Shown one piece after another: positions 44,155 through 53,730 of a DNA stretch of 64,000 nucleotides; positions within the stretch are counted from its first letter, which is position 1, and every line of letters starts with the position of its first letter. Origin of the DNA: Thalassobacillus pellis (GTDB taxonomy: Bacteria > Bacillota > Bacilli > Bacillales > Halobacillaceae); contig NZ_JAFBDO010000001.1 in NCBI RefSeq assembly GCF_016908295.1, positions 62,001 through 126,000 of the forward strand. The letters are read 5' to 3'. Under the pieces are notes generated by a model. It had not been told where the DNA came from. It saw nothing but the letters and a program-made list of their open reading frames with translations, and did no database searches. Both the position numbers and the translations under genes were made by a program.

Positions 44155-45462
44155 TCAGCCTTCAAGCAATAAATCGTATGGGTCTTCAATCAGTTCTTTA
44201 ACACGGACAAGGAATTGTACTGCTTCCTTACCATCAACTATCCTATGATCATAGGATAGCGCGATATACATCATCGGTCGGACTTCAATCGTGTCATCCG
44301 GCATGACAACCGCACGCTTCTGAATGTTATGCAACCCGAGGATACCTACCTGTGGAGCATTTAAAATCGGCGTGGACAGCATCGATCCAAAAGTACCACC
44401 ATTGGTGATCGTGAAAGATCCTCCTTGCAGTTCATCCAGCTGAAGCTCTTTATTAATGGCTTTTTTGGCAAGGCGTGAAATATCTTTTTCAATACCTGCA
44501 AAGCCTAAACGATCAGCATCCCGTACTACAGGAACTACCAGACCTTCGTCAGTGGAAACCGCCATTCCGATGTCATAGAATTTCTTTTTGACAATTTCGT
44601 TTCCTTGGATCTCAGCATTTAACAACGGAAAATCTTTTAGTGCGCCAACGACGGCTTTTGTAAAGAAGGACATGAAACCAAGCTTGATATCATGTTTCTT
44701 CTGGAATTCTTCTTTACGCTCACTGCGCAGCTTCATGACAGCAGACATATCTACTTCATTGAATGTGGTGAGCATGGCAGAATTCTGCTGCGCTTCGACG
44801 AGACGTTTAGCAATTGTCTGACGGCGGCGGGACATTTTGACTCGTTCCACAGGCTTTTCGAATTCTGTTTTTTCGTTTTTCGTCTCTTGTTTCTTTTCTT
44901 GCTTAGGTGCCGCCTGCTTCGTATCTTCAGACTTGGATCCCTTTGCAGCATCCTCAACATCTTCAGGACGGATGCGGCCTAATGGATCGCGGGCAGTAAT
45001 TTCACTCAGGTCAAGTCCAAGTTCGCGTGCACGTTTCCTTGCAGCTGGAGTTGCTACAATATCTCCTTTTCCGCCTTCTTCTTTACTTGATTCTGTTTCT
45101 TTATCCTCTTTGGAAGCTTCTTCTTTTTTAGCTTCCTGTTTCTCTTCTTTTGGTTCTGATTTTTGTTCGGACTCTTCTTTTTGCTCAGATTTTTCGGAGG
45201 AATCCTCAGAAGATCCGCCAGCTTCGCCGTTTTCATCGACTTTGGCAATGACATCTCCAACTTCTACGTCGTCTCCTGCTTCCTTCAGGACTTCGGCAAT
45301 AACACCACTATGGTCGGCATTCACCTCTACGTTCACCTTATCTGTTTCCAGTTCAAGGATAGGGTCGCCTTTTTCTACCTTGTCCCCTTTTTTCACCAGC
45401 CACTCGGCAATGGTACCTTCTGTAATGGATTCAGCTAATTCCGGGACTTTAATTTCCTTCAC
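44155..45462 (-). CDS. odhB: 2-oxoglutarate dehydrogenase E2, dihydrolipoyl succinyltransferase OdhB
   Basis: 435 residues, GTG start after AAAGGAGG (a site that lies within the end of odhA). Layout: lipoyl domain 1-76 with lipoylated Lys42 (ELETDKVNVEV), long Glu/Lys/Ser-rich flexible linker, peripheral subunit-binding domain (VATPAARKRARELGL), and catalytic acyltransferase domain ending in SYDHRIVDGKEAV (His and Asp). The acidic linker is very long and low complexity. It transfers succinyl to CoA in the TCA cycle. Lipoylation needs LipM/LipA, encoded at 51.6-53.4 kb. Confidence 0.95.
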   Translation of the reverse strand: MKEIKVPELAESITEGTIAEWLVKKGDKVEKGDPILELETDKVNVEVNADHSGVIAEVLKEAGDDVEVGDVIAKVDENGEAGGSSEDSSEKSEQKEESEQKSEPKEEKQEAKKEEASKEDKETESSKEEGGKGDIVATPAARKRARELGLDLSEITARDPLGRIRPEDVEDAAKGSKSEDTKQAAPKQEKKQETKNEKTEFEKPVERVKMSRRRQTIAKRLVEAQQNSAMLTTFNEVDMSAVMKLRSERKEEFQKKHDIKLGFMSFFTKAVVGALKDFPLLNAEIQGNEIVKKKFYDIGMAVSTDEGLVVPVVRDADRLGFAGIEKDISRLAKKAINKELQLDELQGGSFTITNGGTFGSMLSTPILNAPQVGILGLHNIQKRAVVMPDDTIEVRPMMYIALSYDHRIVDGKEAVQFLVRVKELIEDPYDLLLEG

Positions 45463-48307
45463 GTGAATTTCCTCCTTTAGACATCATAAGCGCTTCATTG
45501 ATAATACGTTTTTGCTCAGTCTTGTGGATGTTTGGCTCACCTACTGACGGAGAGGCGCGGTGTGGGCGTCCGACATAACGGTGGATTTGTCCTTTTTTAA
45601 GCATTTTGTGCAGAATTCCTTCTACGTAATACCAGCTGCCCATATTTTGCGGCTCTTCCTGTACCCAGACAAGCTCTTCAAGGTTAGGATACTTATCCAG
45701 GATTTCCTGCAGCCGTTCTTCAGGGAATGGATAAATCTGTTCGACTCTCACTCCAGCAATATGATCGAGATTCTGGCCTTCTGCCTTCTCAACTGCATCT
45801 TCTATATCGACCATGATTTTTCCGCTTCCTAATAGTAAAGTCTTCACTTTCTTATTATTTTGACTCAAGCCTGGCTGCTCAGCAATCGTTTCAAATTTAC
45901 CATTGCTGAAGCATTCTCCTGGATCTGCAATACGCTGGTTACGGAGCAGGCTCTTCGGTGTCATTAATACCAATGGACGGGCTTCTTCTTTTCCACTGAT
46001 AGCAGCTTGTCTGCGCAATAGATGGAAGTATTGCGCTGCAGAAGTGACATTGGCAACCGTCCAGTTGTTTTCTGCTGCCAGCTGCAAGAAACGCTCAAGA
46101 CGGGCACTGGAATGCTCCGGTCCTTGTCCTTCATAACCATGAGGGAGCAGGAAGACCATACTTGTCTTTTCTCCCCATTTCGCACGTCCTGCGGCAACGA
46201 ACTGGTCAAAAATGACTTGGCCGGCATTGGCGAAGTCACCGAACTGCGCTTCCCAAAGAACCAGTGATTCTGGCGCCTGGACACTATAACCATATTCAAA
46301 TCCAATGACACCTGCTTCTGATAAAGGACTGTTGTGAATAGCGAAAGAAGCATTCGCCTGTTCCAATCCATGTAGCGGGTTGTATGTTTCTCCCGTTTCT
46401 ACGTCATGGAGTACCATATGACGGTGCGCGAATGTTCCCCGCTCACTGTCCTGACCTGTCAATCGGATCGGCAGGCCATCTTCCAGGATAGACGCAAAAG
46501 CAAGTGCTTCTGCTGTAGCCCAGTCAACTTTTCCATCATCTTCAAGCATTTTGGCTCTGCGCTGAAGAATCTTTTCAAGCTTTTTAAATCCATTGAAGCC
46601 TTCCGGACGCTTCAGCATACCTTCGTTCAATGCTTTCAAACGGTCTAAATCAATTGCTGTCTCAATTTCGTCAAGCGATCGCTCAACCCCTTGCGGCCAT
46701 TTTGCAACATCTGCTTCCACCGTTTCATTTTCTTTCATATTTTGGTAGACCTTACGGAGGTTGCTTTCCACTTCCTCCAGCATTTGCTTAAAGTCTTCTT
46801 CTTCCACAACGCCTTCTTTAACCAGTGTTTCCCGGTATATATTAGCTGCTGTTGGATGGTTATCGATTTCATGGTACAGGTGCGGCTGAGTAGCACGCGG
46901 CTCGTCCATCTCATTATGACCATAACGGCGGTAACCTACCAGGTCGATCAGGATGTCTTTATGGAATTTAACCCGATACTCATACGCTAACGCGGCTGCA
47001 GAAAGACAAGCAATTGGGTCATCCGCATTCACGTGAATGACCGGGATTTCAAATCCTTTTGCCAAGTCACTGGCATAACGTGTCGAGCGGCCGTGTTCGC
47101 GGTTGGTAGTGAAACCTACCAGGTTATTCGCAATTAAATGAACGGTTCCACCTGTGCGGTAACCAGGGAGGTCACTCATATTCAGGGTTTCTGCTACTAC
47201 CCCTTCACCGATGAATGCAGCATCCCCGTGAATAAGTATTCCGAACGCTTTATCCTGGTGATGTTCCGGAAGACCTGCTTTTACTCTGTCGTCCTGGGCA
47301 GCTCTTGTAAACCCTTCTACTACTGGATTGACATATTCCAGATGGGATGGGTTGTGAGCAAGAGTCACACGAGTTGATTGCTGCTCCCCATTCTTAATTT
47401 CACGACGGGCACCGAAGTGATATTTCACATCACCCGTCCATCCATAGTTGATCCCCATGGAGCCTTCAGACGGTACAAGCGCCTTATCAGGAGAATGGTG
47501 AAATTCTGAAAAAATTTGCTCATACGGTTTCCCTAATATATGGGCAAGCACATTCAGTCGTCCCCTGTGAGCCATGCCCATCATGATATGCTCTGTTTCA
47601 TCGGCATAGGAAGACTGGATGATATGTTCAAGCATCGGTACCATGACGTCAAGTCCTTCGATAGAAAAACGTTTTTGACCGACGAACGTCTTGGCTAAAA
47701 AGTTTTCAAACCCTTCCACATCTACTAACCGCTTCAAAAGCTGCTTCTTTTCTTCATTACTCAACGAAAGCAAATAGGAGCCAGAATCAATTTTATCTTG
47801 CAGCCATCTGCGCTCATCTTCCAGATTTACATGATCATATTCAAACGAAATGGTCCCTGCATAACGTTCTTTTAATGTACGGACAACCTGCAACGCATTT
47901 TTCAATTTGAGTGGAGAATCAGGCCAGACCCACCTTGCCGGGATGGACTCCAAATCCTCTTCTGTCAAATCGTACGTTTTTGGATCAAGCAGTTCCGAAT
48001 ATCTTTCTGATCCGCCGACTGCATATATATCAGCTTCCAGATGCCCATGACGACGAATAGCCTCAACAAGTTTATATGCTGAGGTGACTTTTGCTATATC
48101 TTGTTCGGATGGTTCACCAGAGACTTGTTCGCTTCCACTGGCCCCGTTCATCCATTTCGGAGCACCATGCTGTTCGAACATTTCCCTTAGAGAAGGGTCG
48201 ACAGCATCCGGGTCTTCCGAATATGTTTCATATTGTTCTTCTATATAACCCATGTTTGGACCATGAAAGTTTTCCCAAAATCTTTCGTGTGACCCATTGT
48301 TTGACAC
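45449..48307 (-). CDS. odhA: 2-oxoglutarate dehydrogenase E1, OdhA
   Basis: 952 residues from a GTG at 48307 that sits six bases after GGGGGT; an ATG five codons upstream (48322) has no ribosome site. B. subtilis OdhA has 944. It decarboxylates 2-oxoglutarate with thiamine diphosphate and passes succinyl to OdhB. Features: N-terminal FWENFHGPNMGYIEEQY, HRGRLNVLAHILG, active-site region HIHGDAAFIGEGVVAET-like (LIHGDAAFIGEG), YRYGHNEMDEP and the C-terminal transketolase-like half (VWEAQFGDFANAGQVIFDQF). It overlaps odhB by 14 bases. Confidence 0.95.
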   Translation of the reverse strand: MSNNGSHERFWENFHGPNMGYIEEQYETYSEDPDAVDPSLREMFEQHGAPKWMNGASGSEQVSGEPSEQDIAKVTSAYKLVEAIRRHGHLEADIYAVGGSERYSELLDPKTYDLTEEDLESIPARWVWPDSPLKLKNALQVVRTLKERYAGTISFEYDHVNLEDERRWLQDKIDSGSYLLSLSNEEKKQLLKRLVDVEGFENFLAKTFVGQKRFSIEGLDVMVPMLEHIIQSSYADETEHIMMGMAHRGRLNVLAHILGKPYEQIFSEFHHSPDKALVPSEGSMGINYGWTGDVKYHFGARREIKNGEQQSTRVTLAHNPSHLEYVNPVVEGFTRAAQDDRVKAGLPEHHQDKAFGILIHGDAAFIGEGVVAETLNMSDLPGYRTGGTVHLIANNLVGFTTNREHGRSTRYASDLAKGFEIPVIHVNADDPIACLSAAALAYEYRVKFHKDILIDLVGYRRYGHNEMDEPRATQPHLYHEIDNHPTAANIYRETLVKEGVVEEEDFKQMLEEVESNLRKVYQNMKENETVEADVAKWPQGVERSLDEIETAIDLDRLKALNEGMLKRPEGFNGFKKLEKILQRRAKMLEDDGKVDWATAEALAFASILEDGLPIRLTGQDSERGTFAHRHMVLHDVETGETYNPLHGLEQANASFAIHNSPLSEAGVIGFEYGYSVQAPESLVLWEAQFGDFANAGQVIFDQFVAAGRAKWGEKTSMVFLLPHGYEGQGPEHSSARLERFLQLAAENNWTVANVTSAAQYFHLLRRQAAISGKEEARPLVLMTPKSLLRNQRIADPGECFSNGKFETIAEQPGLSQNNKKVKTLLLGSGKIMVDIEDAVEKAEGQNLDHIAGVRVEQIYPFPEERLQEILDKYPNLEELVWVQEEPQNMGSWYYVEGILHKMLKKGQIHRYVGRPHRASPSVGEPNIHKTEQKRIINEALMMSKGGNSREGN

Positions 48308-48374
48308 GTTGATTACCCCCATGTAGATGTGATCATTAGTTGTTTCGTAAACGATTCCAAGTCTAACTTATATT

Positions 48375-48404
48375 ATTATAGGTTTTATCAGGTTAATTCT
48401 TCAA
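48375..48404 (-). promoter_or_regulatory. SigA promoter of odhAB
   Basis: TTGAAG, 18 bases, TATAAT on the minus strand about 70 bases before the odhA start. Confidence 0.6.
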
Positions 48405-48547
48405 GAATTATACCTTATATAATTCAAGGAAAACAACATGTCTATTATAACAAGAAGACGCACCACTGGGTACGCCTAATTGCAAATTTCCGACAATCCT
48501 CACCATAATTCTTTTTTCCAATTATAATAAGTGGATGTTTAAACCCC

Positions 48548-48715
48548 TTATTCATCTGGATTATGCTGTTCAGGGTCTGGTTCCTTACCTTTATCCTTTA
48601 CTTTTTCGTTCGTATTCATCCGCTCCATCACTCTGCCGTGGTGCTTTATTTCTTCCATGTCCTTAGCCATAGAACTGTTCTTCGGCTTATCCTTTTCCAT
48701 TCTCTTTTCACCCAT
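48548..48715 (-). CDS. Small hydrophilic 55-residue protein
   Basis: 55 residues from ATG at 48715, behind AAAGGCGGTGGCAAG; upstream in-frame codons have no site. Almost entirely charged (Lys, Glu, Asp, Met) and without hydrophobic core (MGEKRMEKDKPKNSSMAK start, EPDPEQHNPDE end), so probably disordered. Unknown family; such small charged proteins are frequent sporulation products in Bacilli, which is only a suggestion. Confidence 0.45.
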   Translation of the reverse strand: MGEKRMEKDKPKNSSMAKDMEEIKHHGRVMERMNTNEKVKDKGKEPDPEQHNPDE

Positions 48716-48954
48716 CTTGCCACCGCCTTTCTGATTAAAGGTGTTAATCCAGCTGTTTCTTTCCATCTTAACGAAGCTTTATCATTACTATACCTCTGCT
48801 TGAAAAAATCAAACCGCCGGTTGCTGATTCTCAAAAACCGCTTGCCGTGGATGATTAGCGCGGGCGTCACCTCTCGCACTTCTTGGAATCAACCATCTAT
48901 GAGGGGGGGGCGCTGAAACGGGATGAAGACTGCTCCAAAGAATTAATAAGACAA

Positions 48955-48994
48955 AGAAAAAACGGTTTGTATGAATACATCCATACAAACCGTT
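48955..48994 (-). terminator. Terminator of prkA
   Basis: A 13-bp stem AACGGTTTGTATG / CATACAAACCGTT with TTTTTTC on the minus strand, 22 bases after the prkA stop. The area 48716-48954 holds a degraded repeat end (AGGGGGGGCGCTGAAACGGG) and no gene. Confidence 0.85.
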
Positions 48995-49015
48995 CATTTT
49001 AAATTATACCTTTGA

Positions 49016-50911
49016 TCATCTGTTCAGCAAGCTTCCGACATAACGTAACAGCTCATTTGCAGAGCTTGAATTGTACCCATATTCATCAATCAAGGTTGCA
49101 ATAACTTCGTTCATTTTCTTCAATTGCTGTTCATCCGGAGTTTTTGTGGATGTCGTGATTTTAACAATATCCTTCAAGTCAGCAAACAATTTCTTCTGGA
49201 TAGCTTCTCGTAAACGTTCGTGGGAATGGTAATCGAATTTCTTCCCTTTCCTTGCGTAAGCACTGATTCGGATAAGAATTTCTTCCCGAAAAGCTTTTTT
49301 GGCATTTTCCGAAATTCCAATCTGTTCTTCAATGGAGCGCATCAATTTTTCATCCGGATTCAGCTCTTCCCCTGTCAGAGGGTCCCTGATTTTCGATTTA
49401 TTACAATAGGCTTCAACATTATCAAGGTAGTTATCCATAAGAGTGACCGCTGATTCTTCGTATGAATATACAAACGCTTTTTGTACTTCCTTCTTAGCTA
49501 ATTCATCATACTCTTTCCGGGCGATTGAAATGAAGTTCAAATAACGCTCTTTATCGTCCTTCGAAATAGACGCATGACTATCCAATCCATCCTTCAAGGA
49601 GCGCAATACATCCAGTGCATTGATCGACGTCATTTCTTTTTTGATGATCGTTGAAGAAATCCTGTTAATGACATAACGCGGGTCAATACCGCTCATCCCT
49701 TCATCGGAGTATTCCCGCTGAAGTTCTTCAACATCAACGTCACTGAAGCCTTCTACAGATTCACCGTCATAGAGACGCATCTTTTTCAGTAAATCCACCT
49801 GTCCCCTGGTGGAGTCTTTCAGCCTGGTCAGAATGGTGAACATTGCCGCAACCCTTAACGTATGCGGAGCAATATGAACATCCTTAATGTCACTCTGGCG
49901 AATCATTTTTTCGTAGATGCGTTCTTCCTGGCTCACCTTTAAGTTATAAGGCACCGGCATAACAATCATTCGCGAATGAAGAGCTTCATTTTTCTTATTG
50001 GCAATAAATGACCGGTATTCCGCTTCATTGGTATGGGCTACGATCAGCTCATCGGCAGAAATCAATGCAAACCTGCCAGCCTTGAAATTCCCTTCCTGAG
50101 TCAGCGAAAGCAAGTGCCAGAGGAATTTCTCATCACATTTCAGCATCTCCTGGAATTCCATCATACCGCGGTTGGCTTTATTCAACTCCCCGTCAAAACG
50201 GTAAGCGCGGGGATCAGATTCGGAACCATATTCCGCAATCGTGGAAAAGTCGATGGACCCGGTTAAATCTGCAATATCCTGTGACTTCGGATCTGACGGA
50301 CTAAAGGTTCCAATGCCGCAGCGTTTATCCTCTGAGAAAAAGATCCGCTCGACAAGTACATCTTCTATCCTTCCCCCGTATTCCTCCTCCAGGCGCATCA
50401 TGTTAAGTGGAGACAGATTCCCCTCTATCCTTATCCCGTATTCATCCTGAAAGTCGGCTCTTAAATGGTGTGGAATCAGATGAAGCGGATCCTCATGCAT
50501 CGGGCACCCTTTTATGGCAAAAATCGCTCCTTCATCTGTATGAGAAAAGTCTTCCAGACCACGCTTCAAAATGTTGACAAGCGTTGATTTACCACCACTC
50601 ACGGGTCCCATTAATAATAAAATCCGTTTGCGGACATCAAGCCTTTTAGCCGCCGGGTGAAAATATTCTTCCACCAGCTTTTCCATCGAATCTTCCAGCC
50701 CATAAATTTCATGCTCGAAAAATTTGTACTTATGATGACCGTTTTCCTCTTCAATACCAGCTGACTTAATCATATTATAAACGCGAGAATGTGCAGATTG
50801 GGCAAGATATGGACGTTCCTTCAACAACTCAAGATAATCAGAAAATGTCCCTTCCCATTTCAGCTTCTCCTCTTCTTCCCGGTAACTCTGAATTTTTTTC
50901 AAAATATCCAC
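49016..50911 (-). CDS. prkA: Serine protein kinase / AAA+ protease-like PrkA
   Basis: 631 residues from a GTG at 50911 seven bases after GGGAGGTCG, the same length as B. subtilis PrkA; an upstream ATG would add 22 residues of unrelated sequence. AAA+ domain with Walker A MGPVSGGKST (101-110), Walker B-like GRFALISADELIVAH and arginine-rich segments, then a long C-terminal region with the kinase-like signature. It works with YhbH in sporulation and stress. Followed by a strong terminator. Confidence 0.93.
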   Translation of the reverse strand: MDILKKIQSYREEEEKLKWEGTFSDYLELLKERPYLAQSAHSRVYNMIKSAGIEEENGHHKYKFFEHEIYGLEDSMEKLVEEYFHPAAKRLDVRKRILLLMGPVSGGKSTLVNILKRGLEDFSHTDEGAIFAIKGCPMHEDPLHLIPHHLRADFQDEYGIRIEGNLSPLNMMRLEEEYGGRIEDVLVERIFFSEDKRCGIGTFSPSDPKSQDIADLTGSIDFSTIAEYGSESDPRAYRFDGELNKANRGMMEFQEMLKCDEKFLWHLLSLTQEGNFKAGRFALISADELIVAHTNEAEYRSFIANKKNEALHSRMIVMPVPYNLKVSQEERIYEKMIRQSDIKDVHIAPHTLRVAAMFTILTRLKDSTRGQVDLLKKMRLYDGESVEGFSDVDVEELQREYSDEGMSGIDPRYVINRISSTIIKKEMTSINALDVLRSLKDGLDSHASISKDDKERYLNFISIARKEYDELAKKEVQKAFVYSYEESAVTLMDNYLDNVEAYCNKSKIRDPLTGEELNPDEKLMRSIEEQIGISENAKKAFREEILIRISAYARKGKKFDYHSHERLREAIQKKLFADLKDIVKITTSTKTPDEQQLKKMNEVIATLIDEYGYNSSSANELLRYVGSLLNR

Positions 50912-51059
50912 TGTACGACCTCCCCTGTCGATAATGGGCAAAAGCTGATTAATACAGTCTATGTAGGTACAGCACAAGTGATGAATAGATTAAAGAAAAA
51001 CACTAGATTCTGGACAACTATCATCCCCTGAATGGATGGCCAGACAGCTTGTTTAAGGA

Positions 51060-51130
51060 AAACAAAAGTGCATGCGCCTTGTCCACCCCCGATAAGCCCA
51101 AGGGGGAGGAGCTCTACAAAAGGGGGATCC
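51060..51130. repeat. Deleted copy of the ~121-bp repeat
   Basis: ACAAAAGTGCATGCGCCTTG and CACCCCCGATAAG match the left end of the 30.6-kb repeat, followed by a short piece of its right end (AGGGGGAGGAGCTCTA); the middle hairpin is missing. Confidence 0.6.
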
Positions 51131-51153
51131 ACAACCATCCAATTTCTAGACAG

Positions 51154-51186
51154 CAAAAAAAAGACTGACCAAAGAAATGGTCAGTC
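51154..51186 (-). terminator. Terminator of the 59-residue membrane protein gene
   Basis: Stem GACTGACCA / TGGTCAGTC overlapping the stop codon, followed by TTTTTTTTG on the minus strand. Confidence 0.85.
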
Positions 51187-51360
51187 ATCCATCCAGCCCT
51201 TTTCCTGCTGATATTGCTTCCGCCTTAGAAGCCCCAGTAAAAGAAATACAATGAATAAAATAATATTAAGTACACGGAAATCATCATAAATGAATGCAAG
51301 CACAGCCCAGATCGCCGCACTGACAAAAAACAAAACACTTGAAATAAGGGTTTGGCTCAC
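51181..51360 (-). CDS. Small two-helix membrane protein (59 residues)
   Basis: 59 codons with GTG start at 51360 seven bases after GGGGAGGAATCC. Two hydrophobic helices (LISSVLFFVSAAIWAVLAFIY-like and VLNIILFIVFLLLGLL) separated by DDFR and followed by a charged cytosolic tail (RRKQYQQEKGWMDD). A strong terminator overlaps its stop, so it is a complete single-gene unit. No family recognised; resembles many Bacilli small YqzF-like membrane proteins only in shape. Confidence 0.6.
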   Translation of the reverse strand: MSQTLISSVLFFVSAAIWAVLAFIYDDFRVLNIILFIVFLLLGLLRRKQYQQEKGWMDD

Positions 51361-51544
51361 TAGGGATTCCTCCCCTCGATTGTTTTGGCAGACCAGGACG
51401 TTTATTTGTCTTCTATCATAAAGCCTGCGTTCTGAATTGGCAATCAGCGGGCGGCATTGTAGTTATCTTGTAATAATGTATTCACTTTTTTTATTCCTAG
51501 AAGTAACAATTAGTAATCCATGCAGAATAGTCTGAATACCTTCT

Positions 51545-51574
51545 TTGACACATAATTCCCCCCCTTGTTAAACT
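51545..51574 (+). promoter_or_regulatory. SigA-like promoter of lipM-lipA
   Basis: TTGACA (consensus), 18 bases, TAAACT; 57 bases before the lipM ATG. Confidence 0.5.
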
Positions 51575-51630
51575 AAAACTATACGTTTTAATTAGCTAAA
51601 GTAGTAATTCTAATAGAGAAGAGGTTCATC

Positions 51631-52449
51631 ATGACAGATACTTGGTATTATGTAGATACAGGACATGCTACTCCAGCTTTCAACATGGCCATGGATGAAA
51701 TGCTCCTCGAATGGCACAGTAAAGGGGAAATCCCTCCTGTTTTACGCTTTTACGGCTGGTCTCCCGCCGGACTCTCCATAGGCTATTTCCAAAAGGTAAA
51801 TGGGAAAATAGACGTCGACGGGGTAAACCGTCATGGATTCGAATTGGTACGACGCCAGACTGGCGGTCGGGCAGTTCTTCACGATCAGGAACTTACCTAT
51901 AGTGTCATAGTTTCAGAAGATCATCCAGACATGCCAAAATCGGTCAAAGAAGCCTATCTGGTCATATCAAAAGGGTTGCTTCACGGCTTCAGAAACCTTG
52001 GCATTCAAGCTGATTTTGCCATTCCAGAGGAAAGATTAGAAACAACTGGGTCTGCAGTCTGCTTTGAAGAGCCTTCCTGGTACGAATTGATTGTCGATGG
52101 CAAAAAAGCAGCCGGAAGTGCTCAGACCAGAAAAAAAGGCGTTATTCTTCAACATGGATCGATTCCGTTTCACGTCGACGATGGTAAACTGTTCGATATG
52201 TTCCTATATCCAAATGACCGTGTGAAAGAACGAGCACGCCGAGCTTTCGGTGACAAAGCTGTCGCAATCAACGAAATACTCACCGACCCCGTCGATTTCA
52301 ATCAAGTGAAAGATGCTTTTAAACGAGGATTTGCATCTGGACTTGATATCAAATTAGAGCCTTTTGAACTTTCCAGTAAGCAATGGGAAGCCGTTGAAAA
52401 ATTGGCAGATGAACGATACAGAAACGATAGCTGGAATTTTTCCCGTTAA
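51631..52449 (+). CDS. lipM: Octanoyl-[GcvH]:protein octanoyltransferase LipM
   Basis: 272 residues (B. subtilis LipM 278). It moves octanoate from acyl carrier protein to GcvH, the first step of lipoate assembly. Signature sites: [19 protein letters not shown], nucleophile Cys144 in [12 protein letters not shown], and Lys in [15 protein letters not shown]. The ribosome site GAAGAGG is adequate. It is followed by lipA 23 bases later, so the two form an operon feeding OdhB and the other 2-oxo acid dehydrogenases. LipL (YwfL) would also have this fold but has a different active-site context. Confidence 0.85.
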   Translation: MTDTWYYVDTGHATPAFNMAMDEMLLEWHSKGEIPPVLRFYGWSPAGLSIGYFQKVNGKIDVDGVNRHGFELVRRQTGGRAVLHDQELTYSVIVSEDHPDMPKSVKEAYLVISKGLLHGFRNLGIQADFAIPEERLETTGSAVCFEEPSWYELIVDGKKAAGSAQTRKKGVILQHGSIPFHVDDGKLFDMFLYPNDRVKERARRAFGDKAVAINEILTDPVDFNQVKDAFKRGFASGLDIKLEPFELSSKQWEAVEKLADERYRNDSWNFSR

Positions 52450-52472
52450 ACTACATTGAAGGAGTGTCAGCA

Positions 52473-53417
52473 ATGGCTAAAAAAGAAGAGTACATAAGAA
52501 AACCGGAATGGCTGAAGATTAAGATCAATACCAACAAATCGTATAATCGTTTGAAAAAGTTGATGCGTGACAAGAAATTGAACACAGTCTGTGAAGAAGC
52601 CCGCTGTCCTAACATCCACGAATGCTGGAGTGAAAGAAAAACAGCTACGTTTATGATTCTCGGTGATACGTGTACACGAGGCTGCCGATTCTGTGCAGTA
52701 AAAACCGGTCTTCCGAACGAACTTGACTGGGGCGAGCCGGAGCGAGTGGCTGAATCTGTTGAAATAATGGATCTCAAGCATGTGGTGGTAACGGCAGTTG
52801 CACGGGATGACTTGACGGATGGCGGAGCAGCGGTTTTTGCTGAAACAGTCAAGGCAATCCGCAGGCGTGTCCCAGGTTGTACGGTAGAAACACTTCCTTC
52901 TGATATGAAAGGCGATTATGAAAGCCTGCACACATTAATGGAAGGAAAACCGGATATCTTCAACCATAATATCGAAACCGTCCGCCGTTTGACGAAACGA
53001 GTACGTGCCCGTGCCATGTATGATCAATCCCTGACATTGCTGAAAAGAGTTAAGGAAATTGCTCCAGATACACCAACGAAATCAAGCATTATGGTCGGAC
53101 TTGGCGAAACAAAAGAAGAAATCGTCGAGGCCATGGATGATTTACTGGCACACAATGTGGATATTATGACAATCGGCCAATATCTGCAGCCGACTAAAAA
53201 ACATTTGAACGTAGAACGTTATTATCACCCTGATGAGTTTGAAGAGCTGAAGCAAATCGCTATGGAAAAAGGATTCAGGCACTGTGAAGCAGGTCCTATG
53301 GTCCGGTCTTCTTATCATGCCGATGAACAAGTGAACGAAACATCCGCTCAGCGTCGTATTAAATATATGAAAGGTTACGAATCTCAAGGCGAAGAATTGG
53401 ATAACGTGAAATTCTAA
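52473..53417 (+). CDS. lipA: Lipoyl synthase LipA
   Basis: 314 residues, radical SAM enzyme that inserts two sulfurs into the octanoyl chain. ATG at 52473 follows GAAGGAGTG; an in-frame GTG three codons earlier overlaps that site. Fe-S ligands: the radical SAM CxxxCxxC ([13 protein letters not shown]) and the auxiliary CysX4CysX5Cys ([15 protein letters not shown]). Second gene of the lipM-lipA operon. A fairly consensus promoter for a small peptide gene begins right after it. Confidence 0.95.
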   Translation: MAKKEEYIRKPEWLKIKINTNKSYNRLKKLMRDKKLNTVCEEARCPNIHECWSERKTATFMILGDTCTRGCRFCAVKTGLPNELDWGEPERVAESVEIMDLKHVVVTAVARDDLTDGGAAVFAETVKAIRRRVPGCTVETLPSDMKGDYESLHTLMEGKPDIFNHNIETVRRLTKRVRARAMYDQSLTLLKRVKEIAPDTPTKSSIMVGLGETKEEIVEAMDDLLAHNVDIMTIGQYLQPTKKHLNVERYYHPDEFEELKQIAMEKGFRHCEAGPMVRSSYHADEQVNETSAQRRIKYMKGYESQGEELDNVKF

Positions 53418-53445
53418 AATTTGGGAGCCAGGGTATTATAGTACT

Positions 53446-53474
53446 TTGCCGAAACACCAGCTACCTGCTATAAT
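53446..53474 (+). promoter_or_regulatory. SigA promoter of the 32-residue peptide
   Basis: TTGCCG, exactly 17 bases, TATAAT; 33 bases before the ATG. Confidence 0.65.
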
Positions 53475-53507
53475 AAATCCTGAAGAGTTTAAAGGAGGCG
53501 GCAACAC

Positions 53508-53606
53508 ATGAAGTTAGCATTAATCATCGGAGTCAGCGTAATGTTTTTGACATCTATCTTTACAGCTGGATATGACGAAAAGCCAGGTACACCACAAAAG
53601 AAATAA
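53508..53606 (+). CDS. 32-residue secreted or membrane peptide
   Basis: 32 codons with ATG eight bases after AAAGGAGG, its own SigA promoter and its own terminator (53618-53648), so a complete gene unit. N-terminus MKLALIIGVSVMFLTSIFTA is a signal-like or single membrane helix; the short tail is polar (GYDEKPGTPQKK). No family recognised. It may be a regulatory membrane peptide; function unknown. Confidence 0.6.
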   Translation: MKLALIIGVSVMFLTSIFTAGYDEKPGTPQKK

Positions 53607-53617
53607 ATACTTAAATC

Positions 53618-53648
53618 AAGCCCGAATCCAATAAGATTCGGGCTTTTC
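53618..53648 (+). terminator. Terminator of the 32-residue peptide gene
   Basis: Stem AAGCCCGAATC / GATTCGGGCTT with a six-base loop followed by TTCC. Confidence 0.8.
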
Positions 53649-53660
53649 CTATATCATCAC

Positions 53661-53690
53661 AAAAAAGAACGCTGGATAAATTCCAGCGTC
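53661..53690 (-). terminator. Terminator of trmL
   Basis: Stem ACGCTGGA / TCCAGCGT followed by TCTTTTTTG on the minus strand. Confidence 0.75.
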
Positions 53691-53730
53691 CTGGCGCATT
53701 GCTGTCCAGTTGAAGAGCCAGCTTTCTTTT

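Noticed and set aside
44837..45466. Long open frame antisense to odhB (209 codons).
   Set aside because: It mirrors the Glu/Lys/Ser-rich linker of OdhB, whose low complexity leaves the opposite strand free of stops; no ribosome site and no domain.
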